In this document: positions 1-11,338 of the stretch, in pieces
Numbering within the stretch: position 1 is the first letter of the stretch
How the letters are laid out: each line of letters opens with the position of its first letter
Origin: Lumbricus terrestris
Taxonomy: Eukaryota > Annelida > Clitellata > Crassiclitellata > Lumbricidae
Assembly (NCBI GenBank): GCA_949752735.1
Contig: OX457047.1
Location: 16,214,651-16,278,650 of the forward strand
DNA length: 64,000 bases
Reading direction: 5' to 3'
The notes under the pieces: generated by a model
The model's input: only the letters and a program-made list of their open reading frames with translations
The model's database searches: none
What the model was told of the DNA's origin: nothing
Program-made: the position numbers and the translations under genes

Positions 1-116
1 ACCTTCTTCTCCTCCTTCTCCTCCACCTCTTCCTCCTTCTCCTCTTCCTCCTCCACCTCCTTCTCCTCCTCGTCTTTCTCCTCCACCTCCTTCCTTTCCG
101 TTACCCTCCTCACCCC
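1..116. repeat. Pyrimidine-rich CTC/CTT simple tract
   Basis: Imperfect run of CTC, CTT and CTCC units at the left window edge. No gene is seen in it. It may continue beyond the window. Confidence 0.85.
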
Positions 117-857
117 CTCTTCCATTCCCAAGGCGCCTATTTGAGGGAGGAAGTGGAGAGCGGAAGGTGACACAGATTATCCATCTAGTGACCGACGAAG
201 GAGTCAAACGGACCAACAACGACACCAACAACGACACCGACGACGACGACATAATAATAATAATTATCAGTCGGTGATGATACGCCTTCGACGACCATCG
301 ACGTTTTATAGCGCCATTACTTTTTATGACGCCAACAATGACTATTATAGTCGGCCATTCATCTTACTTTAGACGCGTGGCACTCGTCCTCGGGTCAGTC
401 CATCCGTCCATCCATCCGTCTGTCTGTCCCTCTACGTCCATTTGTCCTTCCGTCCGTCCGTGTCCGTCATTCAGTCTATTATTTCCGTCTGTTCTTCCTT
501 TCGTCCTTCCACCCACTGTTATTTAATATATAAGCTTATATATATATATATATTATATATCCTATTATATATATATATTAAGTATATATTTTATATATAT
601 ATATCCATTCGATCCATCCTTCCGTCGGTTAGTTACCGTCCGTCCGACTTGTCATGGATTTTTCCCCACTTCCTCCATCCCCGCTTTCCATTTCAACCAA
701 TCAGACATTGTCAACCAGACACTCCATACTATTCCATACTATCAAACGTCCATCGATCCATCACGATCGTCTATTCCGGTTGTCTCCATTTGATTGGTCC
801 GTCGTTCAACTGCGGACTTCTTTTTCATTATCGTTGGTCAGAGCTTAATCTAGTCAG
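117..857. other. No gene seen; AT microsatellite
   Basis: Low-complexity sequence with CCGT/CCAT-rich stretches (about 390-500) and an alternating TA tract at about 530-605. The open frames here are repeat-driven and show no recognisable domain. Confidence 0.6.
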
Positions 858-1250
858 TGTGAGAGTTTTGGAGAAAAAATGAGGGAGGGGTGGGATTGGA
901 CTTAATCGGTGTGTGAAAAACAGACTTAACTATAGGACTCTAAGAGAGACTGGGGGTTGAAGACTCCATCCCAACTCCCGACAATTCTCACCATGAATCT
1001 AGTCCTCTGCTTTTGGAGGGGCGGGGGAATGCAAAAGCTTGAAAAATGTGAAGCAGGAAATTAATAAAGCTACCAGTACCTTCCTAACAACCAGCGTTAG
1101 AATTGAGAAAAAATAACTGAGGGGAGGGGGGAAGAGGTTGGACTATGATCCACTTGGAATTGGGTGTGAAAAACAGACTTTACTATCATGGGTCTTTAAG
1201 AAAGACTGGGGGCGGTTTGAAACCCCAACCCCTCCGTCAATTCTCACGAC
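858..1250. repeat. Two adjacent copies of a GTGAGAATTG-ended repeat
   Basis: Two diverged copies (about 858-993 and 1093-1250) share the internal features of the element at 40545-40705: a G-rich stretch, a 'gaaaaacagactt' block, 'aagaaagactggggg', and the end CAATTCTCAC. The shared ends suggest a short non-autonomous DNA transposon inserted or duplicated in tandem. The outer inverted repeat seen at 40545 is not clear here. Confidence 0.6.
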
Positions 1251-1945
1251 TATCGCATATTTGAGCAACTTTGTCTTTGAACCCACATTCGTCTTTTCCC
1301 TTCGGTCCTGATGGACCCGGGTGACTTACCGCATGGGTTACTTCCAACCCAAAAAACTGCAGCAAAACACTATAAGACCAAGATCACACAACCATCGCCT
1401 ATACCCATTGCTGATAATTTACGGCACAAGATGATGTGTTGGAATGTTGTACTCATGTGACTGTTGACTGTTATGTGAATATGAACTGGTTTAATAGAGA
1501 GTATACTTATTTACTGAAGGGACACGGTTCCTCTGATCATTTGAAACCATAGGTCAAAAAACAAATGTTAAAATGTTCATTTATCAGCAAACAAGCAATT
1601 CAACGAATATTTGTTTGAGCTATACAGCCAAACTTGCGGAAGCATCTACAAAAGACATGAACTGGAATGGTCAACAAAATCCACGAATGGAAACATTGCC
1701 GCCGCACATCAACTCCTGCTGCATACTAATGCTGTAAATGCGTTTATTACAAAAACCTTCTAAACACACTTTTCCATAAATAGTACAAATTCACTTTCAT
1801 CTCGAAAATTCACAATCGAATTATAAAAGAAACCACCAAAGCCACGATTAGCCAGACAAGACTAATAGGAACAGACACTACTTGTAGCGGTACCTCATGA
1901 TGCTACCATCTATACAGCAAAAAAACATTGACGAGGGGTTTAGAG

Positions 1946-2283
1946 CAATGGTTCCCAACCTTTTTTTACTTTATGGCCACTTTTCTAAGTTGGAGGACAC
2001 GAGGGCCACTTTTTCTTAGTCGAAGGTCATTAGGGGGCCACAAGGCTAAAATTTAATTAACTAAAAGCATATAAAATTGTTGTGATTGATTCAAAATAGA
2101 ATGTTTCATGTTATTTAAAGACGCCAAAATAAAATAATTTGTAATAGAAAATTATAATGTGTTCTATCCTGTCCAAATTGTCATTTTTTCATATATTTTT
2201 GATAATTCTTTGACAGACAAGGGCTATTTTTCAAGACCTGGCGGGCCACTTTTGGCCCGCGGGCCACGGGTTGGGAACCACTG
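1946..2283. mobile_element. hAT-type MITE, CAGTGGTTCCCAACC ends
   Basis: The right end is GGTTGGGAACCACTG and the left end CAATGGTTCCCAACC, inverted copies with one mismatch. It is flanked by a perfect 8-bp direct repeat GTTTAGAG (1938-1945 and 2284-2291), the duplication length typical of the hAT superfamily. No transposase frame is present, so it is non-autonomous. Paired blocks rich in GGCCACTTTT lie just inside the ends. A truncated relative starts near 31927. Confidence 0.9.
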
Positions 2284-2291
2284 GTTTAGAG

Positions 2292-3190
2292 CCACGGTAA
2301 CCTCTGGTGTGAAGAGCACATGGACCTGGGATGACAACCACCAACCCTCCAAATGGTCAACTCAACCTTCCATTCCCCAGATGGTGTTGGTAAAATGAGC
2401 ATCAGGACTTGCTTCACTACCAGACGACTAAATTCAACTCCTCTAATAATTTGTGCTCATCCGTTCAATACTATGAAGTATGAATTATAATCATACTGTG
2501 TGGGGTGTCAATTTGAAATTAAACAAGATTATTATTATTACTACACTGTAATTGGTAGCTCTACATAGCGTTTGGCTTGTGGCTGTTGATAATAAAATGT
2601 GTTTACAAATCAAAGCAGCATTCACTACTTTACATATCGACAATTCGTGTTCCCCCATTCGGAAATGTAAATTGGGATACATTTCTAGCACCCATACCCC
2701 ATTCTACTAGATATATATTTATATACACAAATTTATATATATATTTATATACATGCATTCATAGATACACTTAATTATATTTAAAAAAATTATGGTGTGG
2801 CTTAACAGAGAAAATGTAGAACTTTGATTGGCCTATTTGCAGCAGATAAACTAAATCTACATCAGAATCATTCATTCATTCTATCGAAACCAACTCAACA
2901 GGGAATGGATGAAGACTATATTATGCGTACATCACAATAAGGAATAGATGTTCTATTCAGAATTAGAAATCATGCATAAATGGGAATTTAAATTGTTTAT
3001 CAACTATAGTGATCAGTTTGTTAATGCTAGACTAATAAACAGCAATAGGCTATAGCCATACAAACCACAACTAACAAACCTATCTGAACCAACCTGATAT
3101 ATTTGTTGTAGAAAGTGATGGACAAAAGACCCAATAGTCCATTCCACGCATAGATAGCTCTGGACCAAGCCAGATCATTGCACATAGAAG
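2292..3190. other. No gene seen
   Basis: AT-rich unique-looking sequence with a short TATAT stretch at about 2706-2760. No coding exon or recognised repeat was identified. Confidence 0.5.
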
Positions 3191-3239
3191 CACACAATAT
3201 TGGTTTTGGCTTTGTGCTACTGGTTTGACGATGTCCAAA

Positions 3240-3530
3240 TGCCATGCAGGTCTTAGATTTCTTCTCCAAATACATGGGTCTTCGATATCTTTTCGAAATA
3301 CATCGTTTTTAAGATTTATTTTCCAAATGCATTGGTCTCAAGACTTTTTAAAATGCATTGGTCTTAGATTTGTATCCAAATGGTCTTAAGACTCCTTTTC
3401 CAAAATACATTGGTCTTGAGACCTCTTTCCAAATGCATTGGTCTTAGGACTTTCCCCAAATGCACTGGTCTTAGATATTTCCATATGCATTGGTCTTAGG
3501 ACGTCTTTCCAAAGGTATTGGTCTGATCTT
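3240..3530. repeat. Degenerate minisatellite, about 28-bp unit
   Basis: Roughly ten diverged units carry the core CCAAATGCATTGGTCTTAG with variable T-rich spacers. It lies downstream of the NAGA-type gene's 3' end. No coding potential. Confidence 0.75.
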
Positions 3531-3540
3531 TGAAATTTTA

Positions 3541-4440
3541 GGGTATGTAATACTATGTATTGTACAGGACTCACATCATGAAACTCACTTCAAGCGCAAA
3601 TATCTAGGAGGTGATGGGTATCGAAATTAAGGATTACCATAAAAATTATTAGTTACTCATCTCTGAACTATCCTGCCAGGTAAACAAAGGACAACCATAA
3701 CAAGACACGGATAAACCAAAATAGTTTTAAATGCCTCATACCACTTTCTATATCACCACAAACTAAACGTGCATCCTACACACATTTCAATAATCACAAA
3801 AGTGCAAATGAAAGTGCAAATGAAAGTGCACCTGCAAATCACACAGTGCAATTAAACTGTCCAAAGCAACAACATACCATATGCATCACAAAAACTGTCT
3901 TGAAGAAATTCCAAATTGTCTGTTCAGATAATGAATTTTCAACTATTTAAAACGCATCCGAAATGCCTGTATACAAATTCTTTTATGCACCAGTTATATA
4001 TACATGCATATTTTAACAGATAAAAATTTAGGCTGCACAAAATATCCGCCATTAGTATTTTCAGAGCATGCTGCATCATTTAAGCGAAGTGATATCAGCA
4101 CGTGGGTTGTAACATTCCTCGCATCATTTTCCTATATGATATGCAAGAGTCACCATTATTTTCAATGTCGTACAAAAAATAGCTTATTTGTTCGTGTTCA
4201 ATTTCTCTTGGACTTAGTGTAACTTAATAACTGAAGTAACAAAGAATCTTTAGTATTTTTTAATACAAAAGCCTACTTAACTATCTCATGACATATGGAC
4301 AGTCGATTATCACAATCATGCAATCCTACGCACTCAAATGCGACACTTTTGCCGAAAACATTTATCTAGTCATAAACAAACAATTAGAAGCTTATCTACT
4401 CCAATATAATTCAGACAATTGCAGGTTATCGTTAAATTCA
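3541..4440. other. No gene seen downstream of the NAGA-type gene
   Basis: AT-rich sequence, with a small local triplication of 'aaagtgcaaatg' at about 3798-3830. No exon or transposon was identified. Confidence 0.5.
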
Positions 4441-4446
4441 AACCCG

Positions 4447-4452
4447 TTTATT
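4447..4452 (-). terminator. Candidate polyadenylation signal AATAAA
   Basis: TTTATT on the plus strand reads AATAAA on the minus strand, about 155 nt past the stop codon of the NAGA-type gene. It is the first canonical signal after the stop, so a short 3' UTR is likely. Confidence 0.55.
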
Positions 4453-4605
4453 TCACACAGACCAAGCTAACCCAGGCAGTGACTATAGGAATATGCAGTA
4501 GTAGTCCCTACCCACCCACTACTTCCACCCATTTTTTCAAGTAATTTGTATCCGAAACAACAGTTCATTGCGGAGATTTCTTCAGCACAGTTAGCGTCGA
4601 GCAGA

Positions 4606-4860
4606 TCACAGTGCCGTAGCCTTTCCGAAGAAGACACCAGACGGATTAACACTGACAACCAGTTTATCAGTCGTTTTGTAGACACCGAGAGGAATAGAGT
4701 CAAACACCTCGGTTACGTTGTATCCCCTTTCGTTGGTGAGGCCAAGGTTCTTAAGCGTAGTGGAATAACGGATGGGAGTTGCAGTGGCTTCGTTGTGGAA
4801 GACGAAGGCCCAACTACCACTTGGCTCGACGGGTCGCGTCCAGATCTGAATCGATCCATC
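4606..4860 (-). CDS. NAGA: NAGA-type gene, exon 7 (C-terminal beta domain)
   Basis: Starts [19 protein letters not shown] after the acceptor TTGCAG and ends [14 protein letters not shown] with TGA. This is the antiparallel beta domain of GH27 enzymes. Confidence 0.92.
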   Translation of the reverse strand, partial: DGSIQIWTRPVEPSGSWAFVFHNEATATPIRYSTTLKNLGLTNERGYNVTEVFDSIPLGVYKTTDKLVVSVNPSGVFFGKATAL

Positions 4861-7800
4861 CTGCAATTGATAAAGAAGAAATAGCATACAAAGAAATGTA
4901 AAGAAAACAAGCGAACAATTAAAATTGAAAAGCGGTGGCCTTGAAATGTCTTGAAAGTGCAGTTAAAATGGAGAGAGTAACAACTTAATTAAATGAATTT
5001 GTATGGCGCTACTTCAATGGGACTACTCAGAGGCACTCTCAACCAAAGCGTGGCTAAATAAAACCGTCTTATATAAGAGAGGAATGTCTGAGAAGGCCAA
5101 AGAAAGGGAGCGGAGCATCAAGGGGAACCATTCCAGGTGGAGGGTCCTACCACCAAGAGGGCACGATTCTGAATAGTGGAGGTATGAGCAAACGGGACTG
5201 AGAATAGACTTTGTTAAGTCAAACAAAGGGAGCGGAAGTGGTGAGCACTACGAGTAGGGCTACAGAGCTTGGAAAGATAGGCAGGAGTGAGGCTGCACCA
5301 GACAATCATATTCTAAAAGGCAATATGCTGTTTTAAACACATCAACCTTGAATGAGAGACACGTTCATAAATTTCGAAGTTGCCATAATTTTAAAAAATT
5401 TCTTAAGCCGCTCGATTTGAGTGTAATGTGACACATCTGTAAATTGTCACTGTGAATACGTTGGTTGGTTCCACAAAGTGGACGTGTGACCATCACTGGA
5501 CGTGTGACCACTACTGGACGTGTGACCACCACTGGACGTGTGACCACCACTGGACGTGTGACCACTACTGGACGTGTGACCACCACTGGACGTGTGACCA
5601 CCACTGGACGTGTGACCACCACTTGTGACTGACTCTTTCAGCTAAGAGTGCAAAAATTGTTTTGTTAACTAATGTTATGTATTTGCATGTATAATGATAT
5701 TTTTTCAATTCAATTTTGGTTTCTTTGGTTTTATTGCAACCAACACAAGATGACAGCAAATGTAGAAAATAGGCATGCATTGGCTACAAAGAGGGGTCCT
5801 AAATGGATGGACATTCCGCTGTGGAGCATCACCCAATAAACAAATTCCCGAGAAGAATTAACGAAGATAGCCGAAATGAAAAAATTTAATCAAATCATTT
5901 GGTGACAGATTGCAAAGAAGTTTAAATTGTCAAGAACACGTAAAGAAACAAACATAACTACAAGACCATGTAGGCAAGGAAAAACCCAGAAAGCACCATC
6001 GAGTAGCTATTTTGAACGATACTATATGAACGTTCAATTATATTACATAACATTCGTGTATTGTCATTTTGACTTTGAGGGAACACTCAATTTTTAAGTC
6101 ATAATACCCAGTGCATGCATTTGAAAAAGAAATACCATAAACAATTGGCTTCAGTTCTAAGCGGAGGCTGACACAATGAAGAAGAACTGAGGCACTCACT
6201 TTCTTCAGACGTCTTGCTTGGATGCCAAGTCGATCCTGGCTAATGGCGATAGCCGGTCGATTCTGGAGAAGGGCTCGTGATGACGATCGGATATGTCTCA
6301 GGTCAACCGACATGATCATTGGAGCCGCAAACATCGACCACAGCGCCATCTGGCTCCTCTCTTGATCAGGACTCAGACCAAAGTTGCCGATGACGAGCTG
6401 AAACATTTACACGATCCAGTGAGTACATGTTGATCAAGTCAAATTTCTATCTCTATACAGAACAGGCCTCACAACTTGAACCCAGTGAAGAACAGAGGTA
6501 ATCGGAAATGAGACAAATCTCAAGTCGGGATTGCAGGGCAGGGAGGGAGGAAGAAAGGATTGAGCAAGGTTGCTTAGAAGGAGGGAACAGAAACCTCTGA
6601 GTCAAATCAGGATTACTGAGTTAAACTAGAATGACCAAACAGGATGGTCATTGGTCATATGCATGCAAAAGTGCTTGAAAGATGACAATTTGGCGCATAC
6701 CGTTTCGAGACAATTGCTAAGCAGAGCATGTGGAATGTGGGCTTGAGCTTCAGGGTTGTCACCACGAGCAAGTTCTATTTGATACACAAAAGCCCAGAAC
6801 TGCAAATTGATACACGAGAGATTAACTTATTACATGGACTCAGAAGATTTACATAAAAACATCCTAGTGCTACATAAAAAACCCAGAAATAAACATCAAC
6901 AGCTACCATATCCGGATCGTTGAAATTTCCCGGTCCTGCGACCTCAACGAAGTTCGAGTGATCCTGTCCGTAGAATTCGACGATGCCTGCAACGCTACTC
7001 CATGAGTCGTCAATGTCGTCGTAGTTTCTCCACACGTTACAGTACTTGGCAATTTTCTTGTAGTCCGGCTGGAAATCAGATCAATCACAATAACATTATA
7101 TTGAAAAATATAATTATTACACTGAAAAAATATATAGTTATTATATTGAAAAAATATATAGTTATTATATTGAAAAAATATATAATTATTATATTGAAAA
7201 AAATATAATTATTACACTGAAAAAATATATAATTATTATATTGAAAAATATTTAATTATCATATTGAAAAAATAGAAAAATATTTAATTATTATATTGAA
7301 TTTTTTTTTAAATATTTAATTATTATATGAAAAAAATAGAAAAATATATAATCATTATATTGAAAATTAACCAGACTGCTTTTTACCAGCATCTCTTCAC
7401 CGTTAGAAGACCTCTCTCTTTTCATAGGCCTGTCATGCTGAGAGAACTTCACAATAGTTTTGCAGTGAGAAGCGCTTTACAAATTAATGTTCATATTAGA
7501 TTAGATTAGATAATTGATTCAAGATTACCATTCACTACCTTAACTTATCAGATAACTAATAACTAAACATACATTACAGGGCAACAACTCTTTTTGTCAA
7601 TCTTCAATCTTCTTATTTTATTCAGAAATGCACCAAGATAAACATTCCAAAAATGTTGATCACCTCAGCTAACTGATGATCATGATCATTTCAGGTTGAA
7701 ATCCAGGCCAGTCACACCATCTGTTAGGTTAAATTGGAGAACAATGAATAAGAACAATGTTATAACAGTTCAGTACCTTCATGCCTCCCGACTCCTGATA

Positions 7801-10800
7801 AGCAGGCCAACTGCACGAGTACAGAATGGGACGACCAGTTTTATTCAGCCAGAAGCCCATGACTGGATATGCTGAAAAATAAGAAATGCAAGACACAATA
7901 ACTGTTAACTAATTGCTTAACTCCAAAACCAAGTTAATGTTTAACAATATAAGCATTCTACAACCAAATGGTTTGTTTTGTATGTGCACTTGTTATAATG
8001 CCCCTTCAAGCTATCTACTCAGAGGCGCTCCCTACTGCAGAGCAGACACTGCATCGGAGTTTCACGCCGAAGCGCTCAGCAATTGCGAGTGAAGGACTTA
8101 CAAATTCCCAAGGTCCCTACGCAGCGACTTGAGGTGGATTCGAACCTGCTGGCTTCAAGGCAACGACGCCATCACTGTGCCCCACAAATGGTCAAAACAG
8201 TCAGCCAAGAATGTAGACAGAAAACACAATCCTCACATTTAACCCTTTATTGACAAGCAGTATTGGTTTCCAGTCACTTTTAGCAATTATTCTTGTAATT
8301 AGAGGGTTAATTAAAAACAGCAGCTCATAGAAAAACTTAGGTGTTTGTAGCTCATCGCTTAATTTAAAAAATCAAAACTTTTATAGTTAGAATGCTGAAA
8401 TAGTTACAATACTGACTAACTAACATAGAATATCTGCTTGATCATCAACCTTGGATGTTTCGTTTATAATTCATCCTAGATATTTGTCCAACTCAGAGCT
8501 GTAACACAGCATGATCATTAAAGAATAAACTTACTTAGCTACCGGCTTAATGGCTGGGAAGATAATTTCAAAAGTTCAATATTAAAACAACAAGCATTGA
8601 TATAGAAAAAGATATAGAAAAAGAATTGATATAGAAAAGTTCCAAATAAAAATAAAGAGCATTGATACAGAAATCTGTTAGCTTACCATCATCATACTGA
8701 TGAACGTCAGAGTAGCAACCATCCATTTTGAAGTAGTCCACCGTCCAGTTCGCAAACGTCTCGGCATCGTACTGGAGGTAGTACTCGCTACCCGGAAATC
8801 CGCCACAAGTATGCGTTCCAAAATCCTCGTAGATTCCAAACTTGAGACCCTTACCGTGAATCTAAAAATCAAGAAACAAGTATTTTACACCTGACATGTA
8901 ATTCAACTTTGTTCACCCAACTAATTTGGAGAGAAAGGTAGGAACAACTAGTTTTTTCTGAGAAAAATTCCAAACATTTCTAAGACTATAGAGAACGGTA
9001 ATAGAAATCCTCAATAGAATGCCACAATTGCAGGCATCCGAATCGAATAAGCTCATAGACAGGAAGCCAGCAAAGAGCAGGTATGACACGAGCTCAGTAA
9101 GAGAGTCCATGACACAGTCCTGCAGCCTGATGCAGTGTAATACTTAGAGGAAGCAGTGAGCATTGAGGGAGACCATAGAGTACCGAGTTGCAATAGTCGA
9201 GTTATATCATAATCAGGCAGTGCATCAGTGTTTTCAGTGATGCTGAGTGGGCTGCAGGTTTTTCTGGAACGAAACAAGCACGCGTGAAGAACGTTGCATT
9301 TAAAAAATAATTGCACACAGCATCACATTACAGAGAGGAGAACAAAAAGTAGCAAATAAAACTCAAGATGTTAAATATTTAACCTCAACACAGTGAAGTG
9401 ACATCTAGTGGGCAAAACTCGCAACTCAAACACTGTCTCAGTCCACACACTTCAAATCAGCTTCTGATGAATATAACACATTAAGTGAACATTTATTCGC
9501 TTGCATTGTCTGGTAATATCCATGGTCATGTCATTTCTCAATAATCGTTGACAACTTGTTGAAATAAAAAACACAACAATTGTAGTTCCAACTAAAAAAG
9601 CAAAATACTGCAAGGTCTGGGTTTCATTCAACTAAAATGAACCATCATTTCCCAAATCTCTCCAAATCACAACAGCCTCAAATATTTAAAAGAAATAAAA
9701 GTGTCCGGTTTAACTTCAAATATGACACAAAACCCAACATGTCTGACCACATTACACATGAAATGCAGTGGATAGTCTCTTGAACTTACATAATCCGCCA
9801 AGAACATTGTATATTTATTCGCTAGCATTGTCTGGTAATATCTACGGTCACATCATTTCTCAATAATCGTTGACAACTTGTTGATACAAAAAAAAAAAAA
9901 TTGAAGTTCCAACCAAAAAAGCAAAATACTGCAAGGTCTGGGTTTCATTCAACTAAAATGAACCATCAGTTCCCAAATCTCCTCAACATCACAACAGCCT
10001 CAAATCTTTAAAAGAAATGAAAGTGTCAGGTTTAACTTCAAATATGACACAAAACCCAACATGTCTGACCACATTACACATGAAATGCAGTGGATAGTCT
10101 CTTGAACTTACATAATCAGCCAAAGCCTTGATTCCACTGGGAAAGCGAACTGGGTCGGGCTGGAGACGTCCCTCTGCATCACGCTCACGAGCAAGCCAGC
10201 AGTCGTCAATGATGACGTATTCGTAGCCAGCAGCCAGGAAACCATCACTAACCATTTTATCTGCCATGGCTTTGAAAAGACGCTCACTAAAATCAATTAC
10301 AAATTCAATTAATAAATTACAAAGTTAATTTGATCAATCAACTGCAAACTTAATTTCATCAATCAATTACAAAGTTAATTTCATCAATCAATCAATTACA
10401 AACTTATTTTCATCAATCAATTACAAACTTAGTATGTCTTGAAAATTTCAGGCTGAAATTCTAATGACACTCTAGCTGATCTTCAAAGACTCAAATAAAT
10501 AGAAGATAAGTTCATGAAAAACTAGATATAGGTTTAACAGAATTGCAACAGTACTGTTCCCGAGCAGATACAGCAGGATGCAATGCAGTGCTGTTCAGGC
10601 GATAACCTTTGGTAACTTATGGCTAGAAATTTTCATTTGATGCAGCATAGAAAACAGGTAAGTTCATATTTCAACTCTCCACATTGACCCTAGTGCAGTT
10701 GATGTGCTAATTTCGTAATAAAAAAATAAAATTGTCCAACTTTTTCAACCCACAACAATCCGCTCTTATAGTCATCACAATAAACTATTTTGATATGAAA

Positions 10801-10978
10801 TACGCAAGTCACCACCGAACCTGATGCAATCATCCGGGTAATCATCGCAATTCATCTGGCAGCGAAATCGTTCCCAGCTGAGCCAACCCATTGGCGGAGT
10901 CCTTGCCAGGCCATTGTCCAGAGCACTGGCCAATGTGACGAATAGCGGCACCAGAATTAAACACCCGCTCAGCATCAT
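4606..10978 (-). CDS. NAGA: Alpha-N-acetylgalactosaminidase (GH27 lysosomal glycosidase), 7 exons
   Basis: Exons (minus): 10978-10821, 10286-10112, 8861-8687, 7871-7777, 7068-6907, 6397-6200, 4860-4606. All junctions are GT/AG, phases match, and the total is 405 aa, close to human NAGA (411). Residues 1-19 are a signal peptide, followed by [13 protein letters not shown], the mature start of GH27 enzymes. The nucleophile is Asp158 (YFKMDGC) and the acid/base Asp219 ([10 protein letters not shown]). Eight cysteines match the four GLA disulfides. The pocket motif is CSWPAY (Ser190, Ala193). Human NAGA has Ser/Ala there and GLA has Glu/Leu, so removal of terminal alpha-GalNAc in the lysosome is the likely role. 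N-glycosylation sites include NWT, NKT and NVT. The first of two adjacent ATGs was used; an upstream GTG in frame was ignored. Assignment to NAGA over GLA rests on two residues. Confidence 0.93.
5005..5230 (-). mobile_element. LINE 3' end in NAGA-type intron 6
   Basis: Read on the minus strand it resembles the C-terminal end of CR1/L2-like reverse transcriptases ([12 protein letters not shown], then a Leu-rich stretch). The partly decayed hairpin tail with GAGTGCCTCTGAGTAG follows. Frameshifts separate these parts, so it is a 5'-truncated dead copy. Confidence 0.6.
5479..5625. repeat. 18-bp minisatellite, eight units
   Basis: Tandem GACGTGTGACCACCACTG with small variants (ATC/ACT/ACC in the middle). 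It lies in the intron between exons 6 and 7 of the NAGA-type gene. High unit identity suggests a recent, probably length-variable array. Confidence 0.95.
6200..6397 (-). CDS. NAGA: NAGA-type gene, exon 6
   Basis: Starts [20 protein letters not shown] and runs to ARRLKK before the donor GTGAGT. Covers the end of the TIM barrel (the [13 protein letters not shown] region). Confidence 0.92.
6907..7068 (-). CDS. NAGA: NAGA-type gene, exon 5
   Basis: Encodes [23 protein letters not shown] with the acid/base Asp219 and ends at FNDPDM. Phase 0 at both ends; acceptor TTTCCAG, donor GTAGCT. Confidence 0.93.
7107..7370. repeat. AT-rich minisatellite, about 25-30-bp unit
   Basis: Repeated 'attattatattgaaaaaata' units upstream of exon 5 in the NAGA-type intron. 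Non-coding. Confidence 0.85.
7385..7520 (+). mobile_element. LINE tail, second family (AGATT repeats)
   Basis: Contains 'ctctcttttcataggcctgtcatgctgagag', then a decayed hairpin arm AGAAGCGC, then (ATTAG)n. It matches the better-preserved copy at 31679-31786. Read in frame it gives a LINE-like C-terminus ([16 protein letters not shown]). Confidence 0.6.
7777..7871 (-). CDS. NAGA: NAGA-type gene, exon 4
   Basis: A short 95-nt exon carrying [17 protein letters not shown], the substrate-selectivity loop. Acceptor TTTTTCAG, donor GTACTG. Confidence 0.92.
7973..8184 (-). mobile_element. tRNA-derived SINE with LINE-like tail (copy 1)
   Basis: On the minus strand: a GTGGGGC... head, box B-like GGTTCGAATCC, then the AGCGCTTCGGCGTGAAACTC middle block, ending in the hairpin tail and CAAACAAA. 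Flanked by the 8-bp duplication CAAATGGT (7965-7972, 8185-8192). It lies in the intron between exons 3 and 4 of the NAGA-type gene. Box A is decayed. Confidence 0.85.
8687..8861 (-). CDS. NAGA: NAGA-type gene, exon 3
   Basis: Encodes [15 protein letters not shown] through the nucleophile motif YFKMDGC. Acceptor TTTTTAG, donor GTAAGC, ending in phase 1. Confidence 0.93.
9000..9260. repeat. Probable LINE-derived intron sequence
   Basis: Contains 'accgagttgcaatagtcgag' and related text typical of antisense 3' regions of CR1-like LINEs. No intact frame. Identification is tentative. Confidence 0.3.
9491..10124. repeat. 322-bp tandem duplication covering an exon 2 edge
   Basis: Two copies (9491-9804 and 9813-10124) align at a period of 322 with scattered substitutions and one A-tract expansion. 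The right copy includes the last 13 bases of NAGA exon 2 and its donor GTAAGT. The left copy keeps LADY-encoding bases and the same donor, but diverges upstream of them. Confidence 0.92.
10112..10286 (-). CDS. NAGA: NAGA-type gene, exon 2
   Basis: The acceptor TTTTAG and donor GTAAGT flank [17 protein letters not shown] through KALADY, and include the IDDCW motif. Its 3' end and donor are also present in an upstream tandem copy (9491-9804). Confidence 0.92.
10296..10440. repeat. Intronic AT-rich tandem repeat
   Basis: About five units of 'aatcaattacaaacttaatttcatc' next to the branch/acceptor side of NAGA intron 1. Non-coding. Confidence 0.8.
10821..10978 (-). CDS. NAGA: NAGA-type gene, exon 1 (coding part)
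   Basis: Encodes the signal peptide and the first conserved block ([19 protein letters not shown]). It ends ...ATCAG before the donor GTTCGG, leaving two bases for a split Ser codon. Any 5' UTR lies above 10978. Confidence 0.9.
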
Positions 10979-10993
10979 GATGGCAAAAAACAC

Positions 10994-11334
10994 CTAAAAG
11001 CACACATAAAATTTTAAAATTCATGACTGCCATAAAAAACATAGGAACATTGCCTAGAACTCCAAAGAAGCTTCTAAACTTCTGATGGGACAAATTGTTC
11101 CAAACACTTTGAAGGGCATGGGTAGTTGGGCACCCTTCCAAAAGTTCGAGTACGCACAAAGACTAAAATTCACCAGAATCCAGGGAGCGAAATTAGCAGG
11201 TCTACTTCATTAACGATAACTAACACGTACAACTTGGAAATTTGCTGCTGCAACATTACCGCGATCATGCCACTTTATAATAGATCATTTCAACGACTGC
11301 AATAAAAGGGCACTAAAGATTAAATGAACTTCTC
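10994..11334. other. Presumed promoter side of the NAGA-type gene
   Basis: No upstream exon, TATA box or CpG island is convincing here. It is the 5' flank of the minus-strand gene before the piggyBac remnant. Confidence 0.35.
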
Positions 11335-11338
11335 TTAA

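Noticed and set aside
5479..5625. CRISPR-like array
   Set aside because: Units are contiguous with no unique spacers and sit in an animal intron.
10976..10993. GTG start of the NAGA-type protein 5 codons upstream
   Set aside because: Animal translation starts at ATG. The ATG at 10978 gives a normal signal peptide.
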